Of a stretch of 47,788 nucleotides of DNA, positions 9,766 to 19,189 are shown in pieces. Source of the stretch: Alphaproteobacteria bacterium (GTDB taxonomy: Bacteria > Pseudomonadota > Alphaproteobacteria > CALKHQ01); assembly GCA_041396705.1 (NCBI GenBank), contig JAWKYB010000026.1, positions 1 through 47,788 of the forward strand, in the 5' to 3' direction. Numbering within the stretch: the first letter of the stretch is position 1; each line of letters opens with the position of its first letter. Under the pieces are notes generated by a model that saw only the letters and a program-made list of their open reading frames with translations, was not told where the DNA came from and did no database searches. The position numbers and the translations under genes are program-made.

Positions 9766-12507
9766 TCAATCGGCCGGACCCGCCGTGCCGCGCAGAGCAT
9801 ACAGCGCCTCCAGCGCCTGCCGCGGCGTCATCGCGTCGGGGTCGAGCGCGCGCACGGCGTCCAGCAACGCCTGTGCCTGCGGGTCGGCCTGCGGCGCGGG
9901 CGGCGGGGGCGGGGCGGCGCTGAGCGCGGCCTGGAACAGCGGCAGGTCGGGGGCGAGCGCGCCGGCGCCGCCGCCGCGGGCCTGGTGCTGTTCCAGCAGC
10001 GCCAGGATCTGTTCCGCCCGCGCCACCACCGCCGGCGGCAGCCCGGCCAGCCGGGCGACGTGCACGCCATAGCTGCGGTCGGCCGCGCCGGGCGCCACCT
10101 CGTGCAGGAACACCACCTGGCCCTGCCATTCGCGCACCCGCATCGAATGGCAGCTGAGCCCGTCCAGCCGCTCGGCCAGCCGGGTCAGCTCGTGGAAATG
10201 GGTGGCGAACAGGCCGCGGCAGCGCACCCGGTCGTGCAGGTCCTCCAGGCAGGCCCAGGCGATCGACAGGCCGTCGAAGGTGGCGGTGCCGCGGCCGATC
10301 TCGTCGAGGATGACCAGGCTGCGCGTCGTCGCCTGGTTCAGGATCGCCGCCGTCTCCACCATCTCGACCATGAAGGTGGAGCGGCCGCGGGCCAGGTCGT
10401 CGGCCGCGCCGACCCGGCTGAACACCCGGTCGACCGCGCCGATGTGGGCGCTGTCGGCCGGCACCCAGCTGCCGGCCTGGGCCAGGATCGCAATCAGCGC
10501 GTTCTGGCGCAGGAAGGTCGACTTGCCGGCCATGTTCGGGCCGGTGACCAGCCACAGCCGGCCGCCGTCGGCCGCGGTCCCCTCCAGGGTGCAGCCGTTG
10601 GGCACGAAACCGGAGTCGCCGGCGCGCGACAAAGCTAGCTCGACCACCGGATGGCGGCCGCCGGCGATGGCGAAGCGGTCGCTGGCATCCACCGTCGGCC
10701 GGCAATAGCGCTGGGTCGCGGCCAGCTCGGCCAGGCCGGCGGCGACGTCGATGGCCGCAAGCGCCTCTGCCGTAGCGCCGATCTCGGCGGCGCGCCCGGT
10801 CGCCTCGCCGGCCAGGTCGGCGAACAGCGCCAGCTCCAGCGCCAGCGCCTTGTCGGCGGCCTCGGCGATGCGCCGCTCCAGCTCGGCCAGTTCCGTGGTG
10901 GTGAAGCGCACGGCGTTGGCCATGGTCTGGCGGTGGACGAAGGCGGCGGTGCCTTCGTCGCTGCGGTGGTTGCGCAGGGTCTCGCCGTGGGTGGCCGTCA
11001 CCTCGATGTAGTAGCCGAGCACGTTGTTGTGCCGGATCTTCAGCGACGCCACGCCGCTGTCCTTCCGGTAGCGGCCCTCCAGCTCCAGGATCAGCTTGCG
11101 GCTGCGGTCGCGCAGCGTGCGCAGCGCGTCCAGCTCCGGCGCATAGCCGGCGGCGACGAAGTCGCCGTCACGGGGCAGCGCCGGCAGCTCGTCCTTCAGC
11201 GCACGGGCCAGCCGGTCGACCAGCACGTCGTGGCCGGTCAGCCGGCCGCACGCGGCCGCCGTCTCGTCGGGCAGGCCGAGGCCCGCCGCGCGGTCGACCA
11301 GCGCGGCGACGCCGGCCGCCGCCGCCAGCCCGTCGCGGATCGCGGCCAGGTCGCGCGGGCCGCCGCGGCCGAGCGACAGCCGGGCCAGCGCCCGCTCCAG
11401 GTCCGGCGCCGCGCGCAGGGCGGCACGCACGTCGCGGCGCAGTTCCTCGGCGGCGACGAAGTGGCCGACCGCGTCCAGCCGCCGGGCGATCGCGGCCGGG
11501 TCGGTGGCGGGCGCGGCCAGCCGCGCCGCCAGCAGCCGCCCGCCGGCATGGGTGCAGGTGCGGTCGACCGCGTCGAGCAGCGCGCCCTTGCGTCCGCCGC
11601 CCAGCGTGCGCACCAGCTCCAGGTTGGCGCGGGTGGCGGCGTCGATCTGCACCACGTCGCCGGCGGCCATCCGGACCGGCGGCCGCAGTGCCGGCAGCGC
11701 GCCCTTCTGGGTCAGCAGCAGATAGTCGACCAGCGCGCCGAGGGCGGCGGTTTCCGCCCGGCCGAAGCCGCCGAACGCGTCCATGGTGCCGACGGCGTAG
11801 GTCTGCTGCAGCAGCCGGGCGGCGTTGGCGCTGGAGAAGCGGGCGTCGGGCTGCGGCGTCAGCGCCGCCTTGCGCTCGCCCAGCGCCTCGAACAGGTCGG
11901 GCCGCTGCAGCAGCCGCTCCGGCAGCAGGATCTCGCTCGGCTCGATCCGGGCCAGCGCGGCGGCGAGGTCGGCCTCCGCCACCGGCTGCACCGCAACGGC
12001 GCCGGTGGAGATGTCGGCCCAGGCCAGTGCCAGCGCGCCGGCGGCGTCGGCCAGCGCAGCGAGGAAATTGTGGGCGCGGCCGTCGAGCAGCGCATCCTCG
12101 GTGAGCGTGCCGGCGGTGACCAGCCGCACCACGTCGCGCCTGACCACCGCCTTGGCGCCGCCCCGCTTCTTCGCTTCGGCCGGGTCCTCCAGCTGGTCGC
12201 ACACCGCCACCCGGAAGCCCTGCCCGGTCAGCCGGTGCAGATAGGCCTCGGCCTGGTGCACCGGCACGCCGCACATGGCGATGTCCTCGCCCAGGTGCTT
12301 GCCGCGCTTGGTCAGCGCGATGTCCAGCGCCTGCGACGCCGCCACCGCGTCGTCGAAGAACATCTCGAAGAAGTCGCCCATGCGGAAGAACAGCAGATAG
12401 CCCGGGTGGCGCGCCTTCAGCGCCAGATACTGCTGCATCATCGGGGTGGCGCCGTCGGGCACCCCGTCGGGGGCCGCTTCGGCCGGCGGTGAATCGAGGT
12501 CGCTCAT
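9766..12507 (-). CDS. mutS: DNA mismatch repair protein MutS
   Basis: Mismatch-recognition ATPase that starts post-replicative repair with MutL. The N-terminal mismatch-binding domain holds the Phe-X-Glu element F46-F47-E48 within FFRMGDFFEMF. The connector, lever and clamp regions follow, and the C-terminal ABC ATPase has Walker A GPNMAGKST at about 656-664, a Walker B region (VILDEIGRGTATFDG) and the HFHELTRL segment. With 913 residues it is a normal MutS1; the first 22 residues before MMQQYLALK are a poorly conserved extension, so an internal start is possible. The mutS-glnD adjacency is a recurrent alphaproteobacterial arrangement. The coding region is intact. Confidence 0.95.
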   Translation of the reverse strand: MSDLDSPPAEAAPDGVPDGATPMMQQYLALKARHPGYLLFFRMGDFFEMFFDDAVAASQALDIALTKRGKHLGEDIAMCGVPVHQAEAYLHRLTGQGFRVAVCDQLEDPAEAKKRGGAKAVVRRDVVRLVTAGTLTEDALLDGRAHNFLAALADAAGALALAWADISTGAVAVQPVAEADLAAALARIEPSEILLPERLLQRPDLFEALGERKAALTPQPDARFSSANAARLLQQTYAVGTMDAFGGFGRAETAALGALVDYLLLTQKGALPALRPPVRMAAGDVVQIDAATRANLELVRTLGGGRKGALLDAVDRTCTHAGGRLLAARLAAPATDPAAIARRLDAVGHFVAAEELRRDVRAALRAAPDLERALARLSLGRGGPRDLAAIRDGLAAAAGVAALVDRAAGLGLPDETAAACGRLTGHDVLVDRLARALKDELPALPRDGDFVAAGYAPELDALRTLRDRSRKLILELEGRYRKDSGVASLKIRHNNVLGYYIEVTATHGETLRNHRSDEGTAAFVHRQTMANAVRFTTTELAELERRIAEAADKALALELALFADLAGEATGRAAEIGATAEALAAIDVAAGLAELAATQRYCRPTVDASDRFAIAGGRHPVVELALSRAGDSGFVPNGCTLEGTAADGGRLWLVTGPNMAGKSTFLRQNALIAILAQAGSWVPADSAHIGAVDRVFSRVGAADDLARGRSTFMVEMVETAAILNQATTRSLVILDEIGRGTATFDGLSIAWACLEDLHDRVRCRGLFATHFHELTRLAERLDGLSCHSMRVREWQGQVVFLHEVAPGAADRSYGVHVARLAGLPPAVVARAEQILALLEQHQARGGGAGALAPDLPLFQAALSAAPPPPPAPQADPQAQALLDAVRALDPDAMTPRQALEALYALRGTAGPAD

Positions 12508-12602
12508 CGCCGGCCAGCATAGCGGCCGGGCGCGGATCGTTCAGCAGCCCATTCGGGCCGGGCCCGCGCGCGGTGCCGCCGGCACGCCGGCGGCGAACCG
12601 GC

Positions 12603-12839
12603 TCACCAGGGCGGGTCGCCCAGGTCGAGCACGTCCGGATTGGTCACCGCGCCGGTGATCGCGCCGGCCGCCGCGCCGATCGCCGCGCCGGCCAGGATCG
12701 GTCCGCCGAAGATCGCGGTGCCGGCGGCGCCGGCGGTGGTGCCGATCAGCCCGCCGCCGAGCGCGCGGTCGCCGATCGACTTGCCGCAGCCGGCCAACGC
12801 AAGCGCGGCCAGCGCCAGAACCGTCACCCTGATCGCCAT
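12603..12839 (-). CDS. Small glycine-zipper lipoprotein (copy A)
   Basis: 78-residue lipoprotein precursor. The signal peptide ends in a clear lipobox LAGC (Cys18), and the mature part starts CGKSIGDRALGG. It then has Gly/Ala repeats at zipper spacing (GGGLIGTTAGAAG, GAAIGAAAGAITGAV), which normally form a helical hairpin that inserts into or lies on a membrane. The C-terminus ends DVLDLGDPPW, a motif shared with copy B. The gene is transcribed away from maeB and toward mutS. Function is unknown; related Gly-zipper lipoproteins are usually envelope-associated. It is one of three tandem paralogues. Confidence 0.75.
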   Translation of the reverse strand: MAIRVTVLALAALALAGCGKSIGDRALGGGLIGTTAGAAGTAIFGGPILAGAAIGAAAGAITGAVTNPDVLDLGDPPW

Positions 12840-12912
12840 GGCGGACCCCCGATCGTTGTTGCCCGGGCCTTTATGTCAGCCGGCGGCGCCGGCCGACCCA
12901 TAATTCTCGGTC

Positions 12913-12928
12913 ATGAGCAAACGCTCAT
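12913..12928. promoter_or_regulatory. Inverted repeat upstream of lipoprotein copy A
   Basis: Perfect 6-bp inverted repeat ATGAGC/GCTCAT with a 4-base spacer, 74 bp upstream of copy A and downstream of copy B. It could be an operator or a short hairpin; no recognised regulator site matches. Confidence 0.3.
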
Positions 12929-12967
12929 CCGCGGCCGGCATCGGCCTCTCGGCCGATCGACTGCCGC

Positions 12968-13222
12968 TCAGTTGCCGATCTGGTCCCACACCGGCTCGCC
13001 GAGATACAGGTCGTCGGACGTGGTCAGCACGCCGACCGCTCCACCGGCCAGCGCCCCGACCGCGGCCCCGCCGAGCAGGCTGGAGTCGATGATCGCCGCG
13101 CCGACCACGCCGGCGGCCGCGCCGATGCCGGCGCCGGTGGTGGCGCGATCCAGCGGCGTGGTGCCGCAACCGGCCAGGACCAGGGCGCCGAGGCCGGCGC
13201 CGATCGCAAGGATGTTCCGCAT
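12968..13222 (-). CDS. Small glycine-zipper lipoprotein (copy B)
   Basis: 84-residue lipoprotein precursor starting MRNILAIGAGLG, with lipobox LAGC (Cys18). The start at 13222 is chosen because a GAAGGAG ribosome site precedes it; the longer frame upstream has no such site. The mature protein opens CGTTPLDRATTG, matching the CG(K/T)(S/T)..(D/E)R opening of its neighbours, continues with Gly-zipper repeats, and ends DDLYLGEPVW plus a short tail. The region upstream is unusually AT-rich for this window and may hold its promoter. Function unknown; envelope location is inferred from the lipobox. Confidence 0.75.
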   Translation of the reverse strand: MRNILAIGAGLGALVLAGCGTTPLDRATTGAGIGAAAGVVGAAIIDSSLLGGAAVGALAGGAVGVLTTSDDLYLGEPVWDQIGN

Positions 13223-13274
13223 CGAAGTCGCTCCTTCGCCGATTCCACGTGCGCAAAGTAGGAATTTCTCGCGC

Positions 13275-13316
13275 ATTATCAACTGAGTATATCGTAAAGT
13301 TCCAGCGAAGATGCAA
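13275..13316 (-). promoter_or_regulatory. AT-rich candidate promoter for lipoprotein copy B
   Basis: Read on the minus strand, TTGCAT (13316-13311) precedes TATACT (13291-13286) with a 19-bp spacer, and GATAAT follows at 13280-13275. The stretch is the most AT-rich part of this neighbourhood. The -35 match is weak and the spacing long, so this is a tentative call. Confidence 0.35.
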
Positions 13317-13345
13317 GAAATTCGACCGTCGGCGGCTCCGGGCAC

Positions 13346-13370
13346 AAAAAAAGCGGGGCCGAAGCCCCGC
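13346..13370 (-). terminator. Rho-independent terminator after lipoprotein copy C
   Basis: On the minus strand a perfect 7-bp stem GCGGGGC/GCCCCGC with a TTCG tetraloop is followed by seven T residues. It lies 30 bp past the stop of copy C. This is the cleanest intrinsic terminator in the window and implies that copies C and B are separate transcripts. Confidence 0.9.
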
Positions 13371-13399
13371 CGATCCGACGCGCGAAAGGGATTGCGCCG

Positions 13400-13624
13400 T
13401 CAGTCCAGGTCGATGTCGTCCTCGTCGGTCAGCGCGCCGGCGGCCGCACCGACCGCGCCGCCGACCGCGGCACCGCCCAGCACGCTGCCGCCGGTCACCG
13501 CCGCACCCGCCGCGCCGACGCCGGCGCCGATGGCGCCGCCGGACAGGCCGCGCTCCAGCGGGCTCTTGCCGCATGCCGCCAGCGCGAGGCCGGCAATCGC
13601 CAGAATGGCCAGTTGATAACGCAT
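13400..13624 (-). CDS. Small glycine-zipper lipoprotein (copy C)
   Basis: 74-residue lipoprotein precursor with signal peptide MRYQLAILAIAGLALAAC and lipobox LAAC (Cys18). The mature part CGKSPLERGLSGG closely matches copy A, followed by a long Gly/Ala zipper. The C-terminus ends in DEDDIDLD and lacks the G(D/E)P.W tail of copies A and B. It has its own terminator downstream and is divergent from maeB. Three adjacent copies of diverging sequence indicate tandem duplication. No function can be given. Confidence 0.75.
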   Translation of the reverse strand: MRYQLAILAIAGLALAACGKSPLERGLSGGAIGAGVGAAGAAVTGGSVLGGAAVGGAVGAAAGALTDEDDIDLD

Positions 13625-13820
13625 CGCTGCCGCACTCCCTAGTCCGTGGAATGATGCCTGTGGAACACCCGGGCCGCGGAAAGGTTCGCACGCGGCCTCG
13701 AAGTTGCATCGCCGGGCCCCGGTTGCACGCCTTGCGCACCGTCACAATTCGCTCGTGACGCCCGCGCGCTGTGCTAAAGCTTGGCCAGGCTGCCGCGTCG
13801 CCGCCCGCAGCGCCGCCGAC

Positions 13821-13848
13821 GCCGGCCAATGGTCGCCGGCCAATGGTC
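13821..13848. repeat. Perfect 14-bp tandem repeat upstream of maeB
   Basis: Two adjacent identical copies of GCCGGCCAATGGTC (13821-13834 and 13835-13848), ending 30 bp before the maeB start in the 254-bp gap shared with divergent lipoprotein copy C. It may be a slipped-strand duplication or a paired regulator site; no known operator is recognised. Confidence 0.8.
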
Positions 13849-13878
13849 ATTGAGAACCGAGCCCGAGGAACGCCCGAG

Positions 13879-16164
<2,286 letters not shown>

Positions 16165-16297
16165 CGCGGGGCGTTGACGCCGGGTCGGCGGCGGAACTGG
16201 GCAAACCGACACGGGATTGTCATCGAACCGCGCTATCGCATGTGTTCTAGATGAGTGGCGGCGCGTCGTGTCGGGCCGCCGAACGGAAGGAGCGCAT

Positions 16298-17722
16298 ATG
16301 GCGCGATCGCGGACCCCGCTGCGAGCGATCGCCGGCACGGTCGCGACGCTGGCCGCGCCGCCCGTTGCCGTGGCCGCGATCCTGGCGCTGGCCGACGAGA
16401 TCGCCTGGCTGTGGGTGCTGGTCATCGGGCTGGTCACCGTCGCCGCGGTCGCGCCGCTGGTGATCGGCCACCAGCGCGGCCTGACCCGCATCGCCGACTA
16501 TGCCAGCGGCGCCGCCGGCCGTGGCGAGCCCGCGCCGCAGCCGGCTGGCACGCTGGCCGACCTGGCGGCGGCGGTCGGACGGCTGGCCAGCGGCGCGGCC
16601 GAGCAGCAGCGCCGCGCCGAGCAGGGCGTGCGCAGCAACGCGACCATCATCGAGAACCTGCCCAACCCGCTGCTGCTGGTCGACGCGGCCGGCAGCATCG
16701 TCGGCGCCAACCTGGCCGCCCGCGCCACTTTCGGCAACCGCCTGGTCGGCCAGGACCTGAGTTCGGTCAGCCGCGCGCCGGCGCTGCTCGACGCCATGGC
16801 CGACGTGCTGGACGGCGCCATGAAGCGCGAGGTCGAGTTCGACCAGCCGGTGCCGGTCAACCGCAGCTTCGCCGCCATCGTCGAGCGGCTGCCGCAGGCG
16901 GATGGCCCGGACGGCGACGCCCGCCCGGTGGCGATGGTGCTGGTCCACGACCTGACCGCGCTGAAGCGCACCGAGCAGCTGCGCGCCGAGTTCGTCGCCA
17001 ACGTCAGCCACGAGCTGCGCACGCCGCTGAGCGCGCTGATCGGCTTCATCGAGACGCTGGCGACCGCGGCGAAGAACGACCCCAAGGCGCGCGAACGCTT
17101 CCTCGGCCTGATGGACGAGCAGGGCCGGCGGATGACCCGGCTGATCGACGACCTGCTGTCGCTGTCGAAGATCGAGCTGGACGAGCACACCCGCCCCGCC
17201 GACCGGGTCGACCTCGGCGCCCGCGCCCGCGCCGTGTTGCACGGCCTCGACCAGCGGGCGAGAAGCCGCGGCATCACGCTGACCCTCGACCTGCAGGACC
17301 CGGCCGCCGTCGTGCTCGGCGACGCCGACCAGATCTACGAGGTGCTGGAGAACCTGGTCGAGAACGCCATCCGCTACAGCCGCGAGAACAGCACCGTGAC
17401 CGTGCGGATCTGGCGGGCGGCGGCGCGCGATGCCGGCGGCGATGGCGAGGGCACGGTCGGCATGGCGGTGATCGACCAGGGCGAGGGCATCGCCCGCGAG
17501 CACATCCCGCGCATCACCGAGCGGTTCTATCGCGTCGACAAGGCGCGCTCGCGCGCGATGGGCGGCACCGGCCTGGGGCTGGCCATCGTCAAGCACATCG
17601 TCAGCCGCCACCGCGCCGCGCTGCAGATCGAAAGCAAGGTCGGCGAGGGCAGCACCTTCACCGTCTACTGGCCCGCCGCCGCCAGGCCGGCCCGCGCCGA
17701 TCGGGCCGCCGCAGCGGAATAG
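16298..17722 (+). CDS. phoR: Phosphate regulon sensor histidine kinase PhoR
   Basis: Inner-membrane kinase that phosphorylates PhoB when phosphate is scarce and dephosphorylates it otherwise, under PstSCAB/PhoU control. The start at 16298 has GGAAGGAG just upstream. Two hydrophobic helices with only a short loop occupy residues 10-57, so there is no large periplasmic sensor, as usual for PhoR. A PAS-like domain follows (about 113-222, from NATIIENLPNPLLLVD), then HisKA with His238 (VSHELRTPLSALIGF) and HATPase boxes (NLVENAIRYS, DQGEGI, GGTGLGLAIVKHI). 474 residues. It is first in the phoR-pstSCAB-phoU-phoB order known from alphaproteobacteria, and a separate promoter for pstS lies downstream. 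Confidence 0.93.
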   Translation: MARSRTPLRAIAGTVATLAAPPVAVAAILALADEIAWLWVLVIGLVTVAAVAPLVIGHQRGLTRIADYASGAAGRGEPAPQPAGTLADLAAAVGRLASGAAEQQRRAEQGVRSNATIIENLPNPLLLVDAAGSIVGANLAARATFGNRLVGQDLSSVSRAPALLDAMADVLDGAMKREVEFDQPVPVNRSFAAIVERLPQADGPDGDARPVAMVLVHDLTALKRTEQLRAEFVANVSHELRTPLSALIGFIETLATAAKNDPKARERFLGLMDEQGRRMTRLIDDLLSLSKIELDEHTRPADRVDLGARARAVLHGLDQRARSRGITLTLDLQDPAAVVLGDADQIYEVLENLVENAIRYSRENSTVTVRIWRAAARDAGGDGEGTVGMAVIDQGEGIAREHIPRITERFYRVDKARSRAMGGTGLGLAIVKHIVSRHRAALQIESKVGEGSTFTVYWPAAARPARADRAAAAE

Positions 17723-17792
17723 CGCCGGCGCCGCCGGCCTGCGTCATTCGGTCCCGGCCGGTTTGACCGACGCCATGGCCGTGGCAGCGTCG

Positions 17793-17826
17793 CTGTCATC
17801 AAAGTGTCACCGCAGTGCAATAAAAC
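17793..17826 (+). promoter_or_regulatory. Pho box and PhoB-dependent promoter of pstS
   Basis: Two 7-bp direct repeats, CTGTCAT (17793-17799) and GTGTCAC (17804-17810), are separated by 4 bp (CAAA), fitting the Pho box consensus at 13 of 14 repeat positions. Ten bases later TAAAAC (17821-17826) can serve as the -10, the spacing seen at E. coli phoA, where the Pho box replaces the -35. Weaker repeat-like heptamers continue at 11-bp phase. Transcription would start near 17833, leaving a leader of about 190 nt before pstS. Confidence 0.85.
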
Positions 17827-18019
17827 TGCGTTGGGCCATAACTAGGGTCTCGACAGGTTGCCAAGTCATCGGGAACCGGCCGGCCGTCCGAACAGAGGCT
17901 CGCCTGCGTCACGACCGCCCGGACACGGGCGCAGGGGTGCGAGGACGGCGGCACCATGAGGGGGTTGAGCCAAGCGGCGCACGGTGTGCCGCGGCCCACA
18001 GACATTCTGGAGTGAGGGT

Positions 18020-19060
18020 ATGACAAAGACCTGGTCGCGTGCCATGGCCATCGGCGGCGTCGCCGTGGTTGCCGGCGCCAGCCTGGGCGCCGAAGCGCAG
18101 GCGCAGAACCGTGACTACATCAGCATCGTCGGCTCGTCGACGGTGTTCCCGTTCGCGACCGCGGTGGCGGAGGAGTTCGCCAACACCTCCGATTTCCCGG
18201 CCCCGGTGATCGAATCCACCGGCTCGGGCGGCGGCTTCAGCCTGTTCTGCGCCGGCGCCGGCATCGACACGCCGGACATCACCAACGCCTCGCGCGCGAT
18301 CAAGTCGTCCGAGGTCGAGGCCTGCGCCGCCAACGGCGTCGACGCCATCACCGAGGTGACGATCGGCTACGACGGCATCGTGATGGCGAACTCCAACGCC
18401 GCGCCGACCTACGGCCTGACCCGTGCCCAGATCTGGCTTGCGCTGGCCAAGACCGTGCCGGTCGACGGCGCGCTGGTGCCCAACCCGCACACCTTCTGGA
18501 GCGACATCGACCCGTCGCTGCCGCCGAACCCGATCGAGGTGCTGGGCCCGCCGCCGACATCCGGCACCCGCGACGCCTTCGTCGAGCTGGTCATGGACCA
18601 CGGCTGCGAGGCATTCGCGGAGGTCGAGGCGCTGGAAGGCGACGCCAAGAAGGAGGTCTGCCAGTCGATGCGCGAGGACGGCCTGTTCATCGAGGCCGGC
18701 GAGAACGACAACCTGATCGTGCAGAAGCTGCAGGCCAACCCGAACTCGCTGGGCATCTTCGGCTTCAGCTTCCTCGACCAGAACATGGACACGCTGCACG
18801 GCTCTGCCATCGACGGCGTCGCGCCGACCTTCGAGGCGATCGCCGACAGCAGCTATCCGGTGTCGCGGCCGCTGTTCTTCTACGTGAAGAACGCGCATGT
18901 CGGCGTCGTGCCGGGGATGCAGGAGTACGTGACCGCCTTCACCGACGAGGCGGCCTGGGGCCCGGACGGCTATCTGTCCGCCATCGGCCTGATCCCGCTG
19001 CCGGACGACGCGCGCGCCGACATGGCCGCCTCTGCCCGCAGCCTGACGCCGATGAACTGA
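18020..19060 (+). CDS. pstS: Periplasmic phosphate-binding protein PstS
   Basis: High-affinity periplasmic receptor that delivers phosphate to the PstCAB ABC transporter. The start at 18020 follows GGAGTGAGGGT; the longer frame upstream lies in the untranslated leader. A signal peptide (MTKTWSRAMAIGGV, cleavage after the AQAQ region near residue 22) precedes a mature protein opening with the phosphate-family strand YISIVGSSTVFPFATAVAEE. The anion-binding loop STGSGGGF and the segments ASRAIKSSE and GYDGIVMANS follow. 346 residues. It lies under the Pho box promoter, with a strong stem-loop between it and pstC. Confidence 0.94.
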   Translation: MTKTWSRAMAIGGVAVVAGASLGAEAQAQNRDYISIVGSSTVFPFATAVAEEFANTSDFPAPVIESTGSGGGFSLFCAGAGIDTPDITNASRAIKSSEVEACAANGVDAITEVTIGYDGIVMANSNAAPTYGLTRAQIWLALAKTVPVDGALVPNPHTFWSDIDPSLPPNPIEVLGPPPTSGTRDAFVELVMDHGCEAFAEVEALEGDAKKEVCQSMREDGLFIEAGENDNLIVQKLQANPNSLGIFGFSFLDQNMDTLHGSAIDGVAPTFEAIADSSYPVSRPLFFYVKNAHVGVVPGMQEYVTAFTDEAAWGPDGYLSAIGLIPLPDDARADMAASARSLTPMN

Positions 19061-19080
19061 GGCTTCGCCTCGCACCGACC

Positions 19081-19114
19081 GGCCGGCGGCGGTCCCACGG
19101 GGTCGCCGCCGGTT
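19081..19114 (+). other. Large intercistronic stem-loop between pstS and pstC
   Basis: Nine perfect pairs (CCGGCGGCG, 19083-19091, with its complement 19104-19112) extend inward through two G-U pairs and CCC/GGG to a very small loop, and outward by two more G-U pairs. There is no T-run. Position after the binding-protein gene suggests an mRNA-stabilising or transcription-limiting element that keeps PstS in excess over the permease; that role is inferred. Confidence 0.7.
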
Positions 19115-19189
19115 CTCGCCCGAGGTCCGATGATGCAGGGGGAACGCGGCGGGCCGAACTGTTGCCGCCGCGCGTGGTAAGGGCCCGAT

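Noticed and set aside
6083..10072. 1329-codon open frame antisense to amtB, glnD and the mutS 3' end
   Set aside because: Codon-mirror of real genes, His/Gln/Arg-rich low complexity, no domain.
16218..16224. TTGTCAT-like heptamer upstream of phoR as a second Pho box
   Set aside because: Only one half; the heptamer 11 bp downstream (CCGCGCT) does not match.
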